Below are positions 22,245-31,505 of a stretch of DNA of 64,000 bases, piece after piece. A program made the translations under genes and the position numbers. The number at the start of each line of letters is the position of its first letter. Within the stretch, counting starts at the first letter, position 1. This stretch comes from Candidatus Tokpelaia sp. JSC085 (GTDB lineage Bacteria; Pseudomonadota; Alphaproteobacteria; Rhizobiales; Rhizobiaceae). The notes under the pieces were generated by a model. It had not been told where the DNA came from and did no database searches. It saw only the letters and a program-made list of their open reading frames with translations. The stretch is from contig QENC01000001.1 of the NCBI GenBank assembly GCA_003331005.1, forward strand, positions 1 to 64,000. Direction: 5' to 3'.

Positions 22245-22535
22245 TCAAACAAAATCCATTTTTTCCCGATAAGCGAGAATATCACGAAATATAGACGTCT
22301 TTATATTGGCAGGCATTTTAATCTCTCCTGTTATCCAGCTTAAAAGGTCACGATCTTCAAATGACATGGTATGCTCCAGTTCGTCCAGTTGTCTATCGTC
22401 CAGTACCGCAATATGCGCATCAACATATTGACCAAACATCAGATCCATTTCTAGGAGACCCCTCTTCCAAGCCCGAAACACAATTCGGCGTCGTCTTGCA
22501 TCCAGGCTGCAAGGAATGGATTTTTCACTTTTCAT
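22245..22535 (-). CDS. sdhE: FAD assembly factor SdhE (DUF339)
   Basis: SdhE helps attach FAD covalently to the flavoprotein subunit of succinate dehydrogenase. The 96-residue product contains the family RGxxE-type motif in KRGLLEMDLMFGQY, preceded by SLDARRRRIVFRAW, and the acidic helix LEHTMSFEDRDLLSWITG. The open frame reaches 22589, but ATG 22535 has GGAG with 8-nt spacing and yields the family-like N-terminus. It is cotranscribed with mfd. In relatives it is divergent from recG; here that neighbour lies about 8 kb away. Confidence 0.93.
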   Translation of the reverse strand: MKSEKSIPCSLDARRRRIVFRAWKRGLLEMDLMFGQYVDAHIAVLDDRQLDELEHTMSFEDRDLLSWITGEIKMPANIKTSIFRDILAYREKMDFV

Positions 22536-22679
22536 GATCATCACTCCGCTTTCCAAATAAGACGAATAGCCCAGGGCATGCTGCTGCACTTATACATTTC
22601 TAACAACCTTTTTACCTCCGTATAATCTCATACCCGCAAGCATGTAAACACCCACGACAAATAAGGAGACAAGATTGAT

Positions 22680-23405
22680 ATGGCTGTACATATCAAGCTA
22701 AACCGGCTGAAACTTTTTCGTCAAGGTGTCATTGCCTGTGTCCCCACATTGTTGAGTTACTGGGCTGTTGGCTTTGCTTGTGGTGCAATTGGGAAGGTTT
22801 CAGGTTTTAGTATCACTGAAGTTACACTTTTGAGCATGTTCCTCTACGCTGGTTCCGCCCAATTTCTTTTTTACTCCTTGGCCAGTACTGGTGCTGACAT
22901 TGCCCAAATTACCCTTGCTGTTGCGTTTATCAATATGCGTTATCTTTTGATAAACACCTATATGTCACAGTTCTTTAACTGTTTTTCACCTTCAGAAAAA
23001 CTCATCAGTGGCTTGATGATCACAGATGAAACGTTTGGCGTCTCTTCAGGCTATGCAAAGCAACATGAAGGGTCTCTGCCTTTTTACTGGCTGCTAGGTC
23101 TCAATCTCACCGCGTGGTTCAATTGGACAGTGTCAACCATTGTCGGCTGTCTTTTTGCAGCAGCTCTGCCTAATTGGCTGCGCGATGGTCTTGGTTTCAG
23201 CCTTATTGGTATGTTTGCTGGCTTGTTGCTGCTCAGCTGGTTTGTCAGCCGTACACGTATACTTGATATTATCGTCATGGCAGTAGCTATGTTAGTAATT
23301 GTCTTCACTCATCATGCAATAAGCTTCAATATCGCGACCATTGGTGCTACACTGATTGCTGCAACCGCGGGTATGTTTCTTCTAATATGGCAGAGGGATA
23401 TCTAG
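22680..23405 (+). CDS. azlC: AzlC-family branched-chain amino acid exporter, large subunit
   Basis: This is a 241-residue inner-membrane protein with about seven hydrophobic segments. AzlC/YgaZ proteins form a two-part exporter with AzlD/YgaH for branched-chain amino acids or methionine. Family features include the N-terminal FRQGVIACVPTLLSYWAVGF with YAGSAQFLFYSL and INMRYLLINTY. ATG 22680 follows AAGGAGACAAGATTGAT, a strong ribosome-binding site. azlD begins one base after its stop. The pair sits between sdhE and nadD, at the proposed right junction of the inversion, where relatives have no such genes as far as I recall. Confidence 0.9.
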   Translation: MAVHIKLNRLKLFRQGVIACVPTLLSYWAVGFACGAIGKVSGFSITEVTLLSMFLYAGSAQFLFYSLASTGADIAQITLAVAFINMRYLLINTYMSQFFNCFSPSEKLISGLMITDETFGVSSGYAKQHEGSLPFYWLLGLNLTAWFNWTVSTIVGCLFAAALPNWLRDGLGFSLIGMFAGLLLLSWFVSRTRILDIIVMAVAMLVIVFTHHAISFNIATIGATLIAATAGMFLLIWQRDI

Positions 23406-23406
23406 A

Positions 23407-23724
23407 ATGACAAACTCTCACATATTACTCGCCATTGCTATCGCTGCTCTTGTAACGGCTATAATCCGTGCTGTACCTATTTTTTTTCTAGCACAGTGTA
23501 ATTTTCCAGTAATACTGAGCAATTGGCTTTCATTTGTACCAGTCTCCATTCTTTCAGCCATTATTACTGCAGAGATCATTTCTAATAAAGAGACCACATC
23601 TTTTGGATGTTCCGTAGCTTTTCTGGCCACACTAGTTTCTTTCACTGCCGGGTTATTAAGCCGCAGCCTGTTGTTTACGGTCGTGGCCAGCATATTTGCC
23701 TATCTTTTTTTTCAGAATCTCTGA
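23407..23724 (+). CDS. azlD: AzlD-family branched-chain amino acid exporter, small subunit
   Basis: This is a 105-residue, strongly hydrophobic protein with three to four membrane segments, matching the AzlD/YgaH partner family in size. Typical features are the arginine-containing TAIIRAVPIFFLA near the N-terminus and the central FVPVSILSAIITAEI. It is translated directly after azlC, so the two are made together. The substrate cannot be decided from sequence. Confidence 0.85.
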   Translation: MTNSHILLAIAIAALVTAIIRAVPIFFLAQCNFPVILSNWLSFVPVSILSAIITAEIISNKETTSFGCSVAFLATLVSFTAGLLSRSLLFTVVASIFAYLFFQNL

Positions 23725-23772
23725 AGAGAGATCTGCTCGTCGCGTTTTCTTCGAGAAAACACTAAAGCAGAC

Positions 23773-24405
23773 TTACAATGTTCGTAATATAGTTGATGAC
23801 ATCGATGATCGGCGGCCGTGAATCAATGTCCAGGCAGGCGCTTTTTTTAAAGAAAGCAAGGCAGCCATATTTTCTGCAACACGGAATCGTGCAAATGTCC
23901 AGGCCATTGGTGAGGAGATATCTGTATGGAAGGAGATCTGCCTGTCAATAACTGCAATTGGAATTGTGTTCACGATCCATCTCCATTTCTGCCAACGATG
24001 GAATATTGCCAGATTATCAGACCCCATAATCCAGACGAAATGCACACCTGGATTTCGTTTAAGAATGCTGACAATGGTATCAGCTGAACAACGCGTTTGC
24101 ACGCTTGTCTCAAACGCAGTCACGCAGATACGAGGATCATTCAGCAGCACTTCACTAGAAGCAATGCGTTGTTCAAGCGGAGCAAGTATAGAAGAATTCT
24201 TTAATGGATTGCTCGGCGAAACTATCCACCACAATTTACCCAATCTTAAACGCATCAGTGCTGTCTTAGCAACAAGGACATGCCCTTCATGTGGCGGATT
24301 GAATGAACCGCCAAAAAGACCAACAGACATACCTTTCTCAACATGCGGCATCTGTTGATGTTGATATCGTGCGTTTGGAAGAACATGCATATTCACTGCA
24401 CTCAC
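23773..24405 (-). CDS. nadD: Nicotinate-nucleotide adenylyltransferase
   Basis: NadD transfers AMP from ATP to nicotinate mononucleotide to form deamido-NAD in NAD synthesis. The nucleotidyltransferase signature [15 protein letters not shown] is at about residues 29-43 and the closing SSTILR motif is at the C-terminus. The start overlaps the proA stop by 4 nt (ATGA type). The first about 25 residues precede the conserved core, so the ATG beginning MSVGLFGG is a possible internal start, but coupling favours the longer form. It ends 49 nt from the convergent azlD. Confidence 0.93.
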   Translation of the reverse strand: MSAVNMHVLPNARYQHQQMPHVEKGMSVGLFGGSFNPPHEGHVLVAKTALMRLRLGKLWWIVSPSNPLKNSSILAPLEQRIASSEVLLNDPRICVTAFETSVQTRCSADTIVSILKRNPGVHFVWIMGSDNLAIFHRWQKWRWIVNTIPIAVIDRQISFHTDISSPMAWTFARFRVAENMAALLSLKKAPAWTLIHGRRSSMSSTILRTL

Positions 24406-25679
24406 AGACGGAGATGCCCGTCACCACAAACATGATATTTAAACGTGGTTAACTGTTCAACACCGATAGGGCCGCGGGCATGTATTTTCCCTGTTGCAAT
24501 ACCGATTTCAGCACCAAACCCAAATTCTCCCCCATCTGCAAACTGCGTAGAGGCATTATGAAGAAGAATAGCAGAATCAATATGATGGAAGAATCTTTCA
24601 ACGACCTTGAAATCCTCTGCAACAATCGCTTCAGTATGATTAGAGGAATAGTGGTTGATATGACTGATTGCTTCATCAACACCATTAACGAATTTGACTG
24701 AAATAATAGCATCCAGATATTCTGTATACCAATCTTCCTCTTTTGCTGGCTGGGCCATGGAAAAAAACGCTTGCACCTCTTTGGTAGCACGAATTTTACA
24801 ACCATGAGCCACAAGAAAATCAAGGACAGGTACGAGATGCGTTGCAGCTATGGCACGATCAACCAATAGCGTCTCTGCTGCACAGCATACACCGGTGCGG
24901 CGCATCTTGGCGTTGACAACAATAGCACAGGCTTTTTCTAAATCAGCTGATTTATCAATGTAGACGTGACACAATCCTTCAAGATGAGCCAAGACAGGAA
25001 CACATGCATCAGCTTGCACACGTGCAACAAGACTCTTACCACCGCGAGGTATAACCACGTCGATTGCCCCCCCTAATCCCTTAAGCATTTCACCTACAGC
25101 AGCACGATCTGTTGTTTTAACCATCTGGACGATATCAATTGGAAGGCCAGCGGATGCGATTCCCTGGCTAATGGCGGTGTGAATAGCTGTGGAAGAATAA
25201 ATAGCGTCCGAGCCGCCACGCAATATTACAGCATTGCCAGCCTTGAGACATAGAGCAGCAGCATCAACAGTGACGTTGGGCCGACTTTCATAAATAACCC
25301 CGATCACACCCAATGGTGTTCTTATCCGCTTGATATGCAACCCATTTGGACGTTTCCATTCATCAATAACAGAACCAACAGGATCGGAAAGACAAGCTAT
25401 CGTCCATAAACTATGCACCATTTCCTGAATTTTCAGTGTATCTAAGTGCAAGCGGTCCATCATGGCCGATCCCATCCCATGTTTTTCTGCCTGTCGGATA
25501 TCAAGACTGTTTTGCTGTAACACTTTATCAGTAGCCTTCTCAAGGCTCTTTGCTATGGCCTTTAACGCAGCAACTTTACGGACAGGAGCAGTAACAGCAA
25601 GAATGCACTGTGCCTGTCGGGCACGTTTCCCTATTGCCATCATCTTCTTTATGAGGAGATGCTCCTGTCTCTCATTCAT
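24402..25679 (-). CDS. proA: Glutamate-5-semialdehyde dehydrogenase
   Basis: ProA reduces gamma-glutamyl phosphate to glutamate semialdehyde, the second step of proline synthesis. The 425-residue protein has the aldehyde-dehydrogenase-type fold with [26 protein letters not shown] split over residues about 122-147. The cysteine-containing [15 protein letters not shown] is near residue 265, and [19 protein letters not shown] is at the C-terminus. It overlaps nadD by 4 nt. Unlike most relatives, a 400-nt AT-rich gap separates it from proB upstream. Confidence 0.97.
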   Translation of the reverse strand: MNERQEHLLIKKMMAIGKRARQAQCILAVTAPVRKVAALKAIAKSLEKATDKVLQQNSLDIRQAEKHGMGSAMMDRLHLDTLKIQEMVHSLWTIACLSDPVGSVIDEWKRPNGLHIKRIRTPLGVIGVIYESRPNVTVDAAALCLKAGNAVILRGGSDAIYSSTAIHTAISQGIASAGLPIDIVQMVKTTDRAAVGEMLKGLGGAIDVVIPRGGKSLVARVQADACVPVLAHLEGLCHVYIDKSADLEKACAIVVNAKMRRTGVCCAAETLLVDRAIAATHLVPVLDFLVAHGCKIRATKEVQAFFSMAQPAKEEDWYTEYLDAIISVKFVNGVDEAISHINHYSSNHTEAIVAEDFKVVERFFHHIDSAILLHNASTQFADGGEFGFGAEIGIATGKIHARGPIGVEQLTTFKYHVCGDGHLRL

Positions 25680-26079
25680 GTCTCCACCCTATTATATTTA
25701 TATAGTTCTATATGATGTAGATCATTATTCCTACTACTATACTATTCGCAATAAAAATATAATTATTAGGAAACATAACTTTTAGAAGACAGAAGACAGT
25801 GGCTGTTTACATATATGATTTTTTAAAACCTGAAAGGCTTTTATATGTCCGAGTATGTCCAGAAAAGTACAGGACTACAGTACTATAAACGCAACACACC
25901 GCTGACTACCTAACAGTCAAAATAGATTTTTATGCATCTCTATAGTCGAATCTATAGTATGTTATGTATAGATGGATCAAATGATGAAAATCGTTCCAAG
26001 AAGCACGTTGCAGGAGGTTGCGCATATACAAAATATAACCCAATGCCATCTGAATACTCAGATGCAAAATTTATTCCGT
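25680..26079. other. AT-rich proB-proA intergenic gap with proB-like inverted fragment
   Basis: No intact gene is visible in these 400 nt, where relatives have proB and proA nearly adjacent. Short inverted repeats occur, for example AGTAC/GTACT at 25866-25884 and CTATAG/CTATAG at 25940-25957. At 26052-26092 the plus strand resembles an internal proB segment (sense strand of 26646-26606): about 33 of 41 positions agree by eye, including an exact 13-nt run AATTTATTCCGTT. Its translation SDAKFIPF mirrors SDAEFIPF in ProB. A proA promoter may lie here. Confidence 0.5.
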
Positions 26080-27207
26080 TTACTCAAAATATACGACCAT
26101 GTCGTTACGGTGAATAATTGCTGAGCGGATCTCATAACCAAGAAGGCCAGTAAGCGCATCACTTCTGTGTCCTGCTATTTTACGTACTTCTGCAGCGTTA
26201 TAGCCTACAAGACCACGGGCAATTTCATGTCCTTGCCGATTAATGACTGCAACTATCTCACCTCGGAGAAAATGTCCACTGACCGCAACCACTCCAGCTG
26301 CTAATAGCGATTTTCCTGCAAAAAGAGCTTCAACTGCACCTTCATCAATCATCAAACTTCCCGCTGAATCCATATGAGCAGCAATCCATACTTTCCGTGC
26401 ATTGACAGGCTTGTTGTCAGCGCAAAAAAAACTGATCCGTTCACCATTATCAATGGCCTTTAGCGGGTGGAAGCGTTGACCTGATGCAATTACCATGGCT
26501 ATCCCCGCATTCGTGGCAATTTTACCGGCATCTAGTTTTGTTTTCATACCTCCACGGGAAAATTCAGATGCAGCAACACCTGCCATGCGTTCAATCTCTG
26601 GTGTGATCGTTTCAATGAACGGAATAAATTCCGCATCTGAGCATTCATGTGGCGGCATAGTATAAAGACCATCAATATCAGACAAAATAATAAGAAGATC
26701 AGCACCTATCATCGTTGCTATTCGCGCAGCTAGACGATCATTATCACCATAGCAAACCTCATTAGCAGCAACGGTGTCATTTTCGTTAATAACAGGGACA
26801 ACACCACACTTGAGTAACGTGTCAACGGCTGCACGGGCCTTCAAATAACGTTTCCGCTTCTCGGTATCGGCAAGAGTTAGTAAAACCTGGCCGCTGCGTA
26901 AGCCATAGGTCTGTAGATAGTCAGCATAGGCACGCGCAAGCTCAATCTGACCAACAGCAGCACAAGCTTGACTTTCTTCTAACCTAAGAGACGTAGAAGA
27001 AAAGGAAAGCAATATCCGTCCCAGTGCGATAGCACCAGAAGAAATAATCAGAACCCGCGTTCCGGCATGTTGCAATGCGGCAATATCAGCAGCAAGGCTG
27101 TCAAGCCAAGCGGTCCGCAACCCAGTCTTTCGATCAATAAGGACCGCTGAACCGATCTTAACCACAACGCGATAGTAGCTGAAAAGTTGCTGCAAACAGG
27201 CTGCCAT
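26080..27207 (-). CDS. proB: Glutamate 5-kinase
   Basis: ProB phosphorylates glutamate to gamma-glutamyl phosphate, the committed and normally proline-inhibited step of proline synthesis. The 375-residue protein has an amino-acid-kinase domain ([47 protein letters not shown]) and a C-terminal PUA domain (about 285-370). The frame is open to 27282, but ATG 27207 with GGGAAAGAA upstream fits the family start. obgE ends 119 nt upstream, the order seen in relatives. Confidence 0.96.
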   Translation of the reverse strand: MAACLQQLFSYYRVVVKIGSAVLIDRKTGLRTAWLDSLAADIAALQHAGTRVLIISSGAIALGRILLSFSSTSLRLEESQACAAVGQIELARAYADYLQTYGLRSGQVLLTLADTEKRKRYLKARAAVDTLLKCGVVPVINENDTVAANEVCYGDNDRLAARIATMIGADLLIILSDIDGLYTMPPHECSDAEFIPFIETITPEIERMAGVAASEFSRGGMKTKLDAGKIATNAGIAMVIASGQRFHPLKAIDNGERISFFCADNKPVNARKVWIAAHMDSAGSLMIDEGAVEALFAGKSLLAAGVVAVSGHFLRGEIVAVINRQGHEIARGLVGYNAAEVRKIAGHRSDALTGLLGYEIRSAIIHRNDMVVYFE

Positions 27208-27326
27208 AACATTCTTTCCCAAAGCATTTTGCTTAACCGGAAAAATACAATTTTGCACAGAAGAGAAATATGCCCAAACCAATAGAATTGATTACTGATG
27301 TAAATATTGCAAAACAGCAACGCTGT

Positions 27327-28331
27327 CTAAACGATCAGATTCTTCTCATCATTTATCATGGATAGAACTCTGCGCAGAGTCTCATCAAGGCCCTGGCGGT
27401 TGACAGCAGACATCATAAAAACCTGCCTATTATTCTCCTTTTCAAGCTCGGCCGCTTTTTTACATCGTTCTTTATTCCCGACAATATCACATCGTGAAAG
27501 AATAATAATCTCAGGCTTCTTGGCAAGCGCATGTCCATACGCCTCCATTTCACTGCGAACAATGCGATACGCTCTCACTACATCTTCTTCATGCGCGGAT
27601 ATCAGATGCAGAAGAATATTTGTCCGTTCGACATGACCTAAAAAACGGTCGCCGATTCCGATACCTTTATGTGCACCTTCAATCAATCCTGGAATATCGA
27701 CTAAAACCACTTCACGATTGTCAATATATGCAATCCCCAAATTTGGATGCAATGTGGTAAAAGGATAATCGGCAATCTTCGGCTGTGCAGCAGTCACACT
27801 TGAAAGAAATGTTGATTTACCGGCATTAGGCATTCCGATTAAGCCAGCATCAGCAATCAATTTGAGACGCAGCCAAATGATACGCTGTTCCCCTGCAAGT
27901 CCTACATTAGCGCGCCGTGGCGCACGGGTGGTTGATGTAGTAAAAAAAAGATTGCCAAAACCACCGTTTCCACCCCTTGCAAGACGATAAGATTCCCCCA
28001 CCGTTGTCAAATCACAGATAAGAGTCTCATTATCTTCTTCCAAAATCTGGGTTCCAGCGGGTACTTGCAGCACTGCATCTGTTCCTTGTGCACCAGTACG
28101 GTTGCGCCCCATACCACACACCCCATTTTTAGCATGGAAATGTTGCTTATAACGATAATCAATCAAGGTATTAAGACCATCAACAACTTGAACCCACACA
28201 TCACCACCACGACCGCCAGCGCCGCCATCAGGCCCACCAAATTCAAGAAACTTTTCACGACGAAAGGAAACAGCACCGGCTCCACCAGTGCCAGCACGAA
28301 TATAAACTTTTGCCTGATCAAGAAACTTCAT
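27327..28331 (-). CDS. obgE: GTPase ObgE/CgtA
   Basis: ObgE is a GTPase of 50S assembly and stress control. The N-terminal glycine-rich Obg fold (1-157) contains [15 protein letters not shown]. The G domain has G1 GMPNAGKST near residue 167, switch [14 protein letters not shown], and a G4 reading SRCD instead of NKxD, a relaxation I believe is common in alphaproteobacterial Obg. Length (334) is normal. The usual upstream rplU-rpmA genes are not present here. Confidence 0.97.
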   Translation of the reverse strand: MKFLDQAKVYIRAGTGGAGAVSFRREKFLEFGGPDGGAGGRGGDVWVQVVDGLNTLIDYRYKQHFHAKNGVCGMGRNRTGAQGTDAVLQVPAGTQILEEDNETLICDLTTVGESYRLARGGNGGFGNLFFTTSTTRAPRRANVGLAGEQRIIWLRLKLIADAGLIGMPNAGKSTFLSSVTAAQPKIADYPFTTLHPNLGIAYIDNREVVLVDIPGLIEGAHKGIGIGDRFLGHVERTNILLHLISAHEEDVVRAYRIVRSEMEAYGHALAKKPEIIILSRCDIVGNKERCKKAAELEKENNRQVFMMSAVNRQGLDETLRRVLSMINDEKNLIV

Positions 28332-28677
28332 ATACTTTTATCTTTTACTTTTTCTTGTCCGTCTTGAGAAGACAACACTGTCTCCCTCGCAATTCAACTA
28401 TTCAAATAACTCAACTCAATATTCAATATTGCTAACCTTACCAATACTACCCACTGATAAAAAGATCACTGCCTTTGAGTTTTTCAATCATCATCTACTC
28501 TAGCATGTTACAGGCATCACCGTAAAGCTGGCGTGTTCCCTTTCTAAAAACAGGAGATGCCCTCGCGCTGAGCGGAAGAGAAAGCATGTTCAGCATTGCT
28601 AATTCCCATACTTGCGGTCCTTTTTGACTCTTGCATACTTTATAAAAAAAATGTTAAAATGTGTTTTTTTAGGTTGT
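28332..28677. other. Gene-free gap between obgE and tRNA-Leu
   Basis: These 346 nt hold no credible coding region. The left end must contain the obgE promoter on the minus strand; the right end holds a candidate promoter for tRNA-Leu. rplU and rpmA, usual upstream neighbours of obgE, are absent, and I see no remnant of them. Confidence 0.5.
28631..28660 (+). promoter_or_regulatory. Candidate promoter for tRNA-Leu
   Basis: A -35-like TTGCAT at 28631-28636 and a -10-like TAAAAT at 28655-28660 are separated by 18 nt, placing the start of transcription a few bases before the tRNA at 28678. An alternative -35 TTGACT at 28624 has less suitable spacing. Confidence 0.45.
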
Positions 28678-28763
28678 GCGGGTGTGGTGAAATTTGGTAG
28701 ACGCACGGCACTCAAAATGCCGCGGTTCACGCCGTGTCGGTTCGAGTCCGACCACCCGCACCA
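28678..28763 (+). tRNA. trnL: tRNA-Leu (anticodon CAA)
   Basis: This is an 86-nt class II tRNA. The acceptor GCGGGTG pairs with CACCCGC, the anticodon stem CGGCA/TGCCG encloses anticodon CAA at 28713-28715, the long variable arm is typical of leucine tRNA, the T loop contains TTCGAGT, and the 3' CCA is encoded. It should read UUG codons. Confidence 0.96.
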
Positions 28764-28830
28764 TTCTGACCATTATATAAAAATATTTGGCATTATATAG
28801 GATGATTGAACCCTGGTTATGAGTTATTAC

Positions 28831-29376
28831 CTACTGTCCGTTAGAAGTGAAGTCTAGGTAACAGTGCGTCTTGTCATTCGAAGAAACTTTCTTGCGTTTT
28901 TCAAGAAAAAAATCTCGAAGCAATGTTGTGCAGTCACTTTCCGCTATAGCTGAATACACATCAGGGGAGTGGTGGCAGGTTGGTTGGGAAAAAAAACGAG
29001 CGCCATTCTCAACTGCACCGCCTTTCAGATTCTGAGCACCGTAGTAAAGACGGCGGATCCGAGCAAATGAAATTGCTGCTGCACACATGGTACAAGGCTC
29101 AAGAGTTACATACAGGTCGCAATCAGCAAGGCGTTCGGATTGTAGAATCTGACAAGCGGCCCGAATGGCTAGGATTTCTGCATGTCCTGTCGGATCTGGA
29201 ACTACTGTATGGATCATGTTATGCGCGGCTGCAATGATATGGTTCTTCCGGCTTATTACAGCACCAACAGGGATCTCATCAAGCACAATAGCCTTTTGTG
29301 CTTCAATCAAGGCGGTCCTCATGAAGAGAGATATCGGCCATCTTCGTTTTTGTGTATTTTTATCGACAATGAGCAT
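28831..29376 (-). CDS. tadA: tRNA-specific adenosine deaminase TadA
   Basis: TadA converts A34 to inosine in tRNA-Arg(ACG). The zinc and catalytic motifs are present: TGHAEILAIRAA (HAE, proton shuttle glutamate) and TLEPCTMCAAAI (PCxxC). The frame opens at 29475, but ATG 29376 has AAGGAAAAGT directly upstream and gives 181 residues. This is still longer than many TadA proteins because of an N-terminal extension of about 18 residues and a C-terminal tail. It is divergent from the rluB-type gene. Confidence 0.93.
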   Translation of the reverse strand: MLIVDKNTQKRRWPISLFMRTALIEAQKAIVLDEIPVGAVISRKNHIIAAAHNMIHTVVPDPTGHAEILAIRAACQILQSERLADCDLYVTLEPCTMCAAAISFARIRRLYYGAQNLKGGAVENGARFFSQPTCHHSPDVYSAIAESDCTTLLRDFFLEKRKKVSSNDKTHCYLDFTSNGQ

Positions 29377-29482
29377 ACTTTTCCTTAAAAAGAACTTTTC
29401 TTGCAAAGAATAGATATTTTCCTCGTACATGCCATCTGCATTTGGTAAGTTTTGTTTTTCATCGTGCTGAGGCAAAAACCAG

Positions 29483-30721
29483 ATGAGTTGTGAACAACGA
29501 CAGAAAATAAAATACAGACATGGTCACCATCACCTCCCAAAATATAGAAAACAAAAATTATCTGACGATTATGCTACCCATAAAGCTCCTGAATCTGCAT
29601 CTTCCGTGCGGCAAGATGAGGAAAGAAGCGAACGCGTAGCTAAAAGACTTGCCCGTGCAGGCATTGCGTCGCGTCGTGAAGCAGAAACAATGATTGCATT
29701 AGGTCGTGTTACCGTCAACGGCCATATCTTAGGGACCGCAGCAACTAACGTCAAAAAAACAGATGCCATTACCGTTGATGGTAAGCCACTACCCCAAATC
29801 GAATGTACAAGGCTCTGGCTTTACCATAAGCCAATAGGATTAATTACGACGATGCGTGATCCAGAAAGACGACCTACAGTTTTTGAGAATCTTCCTGGTA
29901 ACATGCCACGCGTGCTTTCTGTCGGGCGTCTTGATATTAATACCGAAGGATTGTTGCTTCTAACTAATGATGGTGGACTTGCCCGTGTTCTCGAATTACC
30001 ATCAACTGGTTGGGTCAGACATTATCGTGTTAGAGCGCATGGAAAAATCTCTCTAGGAGATTTAGATGCGCTAAAGAATGGGATTGTGGTTAATGGTATT
30101 TTCTATAGTGCCATGCAGGCATCTATTGAACGTGTACAGGGCAGTAATGTTTGGCTTTCTATTATTTTGCGTGAGGGAAAAAACCGGGAAATAAAACATA
30201 TTCTTGAGGCATTAGGATTAAAAGTAATCCGACTGATCCGTATTGCATTTGGACCGTTTCAATTGGGCACCCTTGGTAAGGGAATGGTGTGTGAAATCCG
30301 CAGGAAAAGATTGCGTGATCAACTTGGTGAACAATTGGTATCTGAAGCAAATGCCAATTTTGATGCGCCTATTCTCAAGCCATACTCCAATAGGTCGGGC
30401 ATGGCCTTTTTCTGTGATAGCAGAAAATCTGCTAGAGGAGGACCACAAAGAGAACAGGCTTGGATTTCATCGAATCGCGATAGGAGGCAACATGCCGTGC
30501 CAGGTTACTCTCCTGCTCCTGATAGACACGCTGCTGGTTTGATGACAACACGTCCATGCGAGAAAAGGAAGGAGCGCTGTAGACGTAACGCTAATGTCTG
30601 GATGGCTTCTGGTGCCCGGCCACGACATAATCATTTCCGGATAGACGACGGTGCTTTACGCGTCAGTAAGGAAAAAAAGCCACAGAGAGTCAAGCCATCT
30701 CTGTCAGGAAAAAAAATTTAA
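29483..30721 (+). CDS. rluB: 23S rRNA pseudouridine synthase, RluB/RsuA family
   Basis: This enzyme converts a uridine in 23S rRNA (RluB type) to pseudouridine. The protein has a basic N-terminal leader (1-50), an S4 RNA-binding domain (SERVAKRLARAGIASRREAE, residues about 50-69) and the catalytic domain with the essential aspartate in SVGRLDINTEGLLLL (about D151) and GKNREIKHILEALGLKV. A basic low-complexity tail of about 140 residues follows the fold, which is common in alphaproteobacterial members. RluB, RluE and RsuA are hard to separate by eye; the S4 domain and length favour RluB. Confidence 0.88.
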   Translation: MSCEQRQKIKYRHGHHHLPKYRKQKLSDDYATHKAPESASSVRQDEERSERVAKRLARAGIASRREAETMIALGRVTVNGHILGTAATNVKKTDAITVDGKPLPQIECTRLWLYHKPIGLITTMRDPERRPTVFENLPGNMPRVLSVGRLDINTEGLLLLTNDGGLARVLELPSTGWVRHYRVRAHGKISLGDLDALKNGIVVNGIFYSAMQASIERVQGSNVWLSIILREGKNREIKHILEALGLKVIRLIRIAFGPFQLGTLGKGMVCEIRRKRLRDQLGEQLVSEANANFDAPILKPYSNRSGMAFFCDSRKSARGGPQREQAWISSNRDRRQHAVPGYSPAPDRHAAGLMTTRPCEKRKERCRRNANVWMASGARPRHNHFRIDDGALRVSKEKKPQRVKPSLSGKKI

Positions 30722-30740
30722 TAGTCAAGAGTCGGATATA

Positions 30741-30862
30741 ATGGCTAGAACTTACGATAAAATATGGGAGGCAGAAGGGCTGAAAACAGGTGTCAGGTGT
30801 CAGAAAGATCGTCATCTTTTTTCATTAGGAAGTCAGTCATGGTATCACTTTGCATTCCCGTA
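30741..30862 (+). pseudogene. Possible leuC 5' remnant
   Basis: Within the 208-nt gap between rluB and rsmD, an ATG at 30741 opens MARTYDKIWEAEG and a few residues later DRHLF. The RTxYDKIW and DRHL pieces resemble the N-terminus of the isopropylmalate dehydratase large subunit (LeuC: RTLYDKIW, IDRHLVHE). Nothing of the remaining about 450 residues is seen. This rests on about a dozen residues and may be chance. Confidence 0.2.
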
Positions 30863-30929
30863 GCGCAAAGTCTCTGTCTCACCTGGATGGTTCGGTCCTA
30901 TAGATCTTCTAGGTTACATGCAGGACAGA

Positions 30930-31487
30930 ATGCGAATCATCGGCGGTAGATTAAGAGGTAGGCGGCTTGCTAGACCTGTATCAGCGACAATCCGGCCGAC
31001 AGGGAATCGCATTCGTGCAAGCTTGTTTAATATTCTGGAACACCGGTTTGGTGGTAATTTTAATGGACTGCGTGTGCTTGATCTTTTTGCTGGAACAGGT
31101 GCATTAGGGCTGGAAGCCTTGTCACGGGGTGCAAAAACTGTTGTTTTTATTGAGGAATCCTATGAAGGGTGTGGTCTTATCCATACGAACCTGGAAGTCT
31201 TGGGTCTAACCAATGCGAGCTGTATTTTGCGGCGTGATGCAACACAGCTTGGATCGGTTGATACTATGGCACCGTTCAATTTAGTTTTTGCTGACCCTCC
31301 TTATAGACGAGGAATGGGGGAAAGAGCATGCATTGCGAGTCTTGCCGGAGGATGGCTTCACACCGATGCAACATTTATCCTCGAGGACGCTGCAGATGTT
31401 GCCGTCAATCTGCCGGAGAGGTTTATTATGGATGATGAACGCTATTATGGGATAACGGCTATTCGCTTTTATATATTAGCTCAATGA
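30930..31487 (+). CDS. rsmD: 16S rRNA (guanine-966-N2)-methyltransferase RsmD
   Basis: RsmD methylates G966 of 16S rRNA using S-adenosylmethionine. Motif I is LDLFAGTGALGLEALSRGA (residues about 48-66) and the catalytic NPPY-type motif appears as FADPPYRRG near residue 116. The N-terminus MRIIGGRLRGRRL is typical. I chose ATG 30930 because AGGA lies about 8 nt before it, rather than the in-frame ATG 30918. The length of 185 fits the family. Pairing with rluB is conserved in relatives. Confidence 0.95.
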   Translation: MRIIGGRLRGRRLARPVSATIRPTGNRIRASLFNILEHRFGGNFNGLRVLDLFAGTGALGLEALSRGAKTVVFIEESYEGCGLIHTNLEVLGLTNASCILRRDATQLGSVDTMAPFNLVFADPPYRRGMGERACIASLAGGWLHTDATFILEDAADVAVNLPERFIMDDERYYGITAIRFYILAQ

Positions 31488-31505
31488 TTATTAGGTATTA
31501 TCTAT

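Larger units (their letters stand above)
14693..22679. other. Probable inverted chromosomal segment (rsfS to sdhE)
   Basis: Reversing this block changes the order to recG(-), sdhE-mfd(+), rppH-ctpA-M23-rsfS(-), azlCD(+), nadD-proA-proB-obgE(-). That recreates two neighbourhoods I recall from Brucella- and Rhizobium-type genomes: recG divergent from sdhE-mfd, and obgE-proB-proA-nadD continuing into rsfS, M23, ctpA and rppH. Boundaries are placed between recG and rsfS (14693-14808) and between sdhE and azlC (22536-22679). I could not see repeats at the junctions. The inference depends on remembered gene order. Confidence 0.55.

Noticed and set aside
23744-23760. GTTTTCT/AGAAAAC hairpin between azlD and nadD as a terminator
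   Set aside because: AT-rich stem with a 3-nt loop and no T run on either strand; too weak to call.
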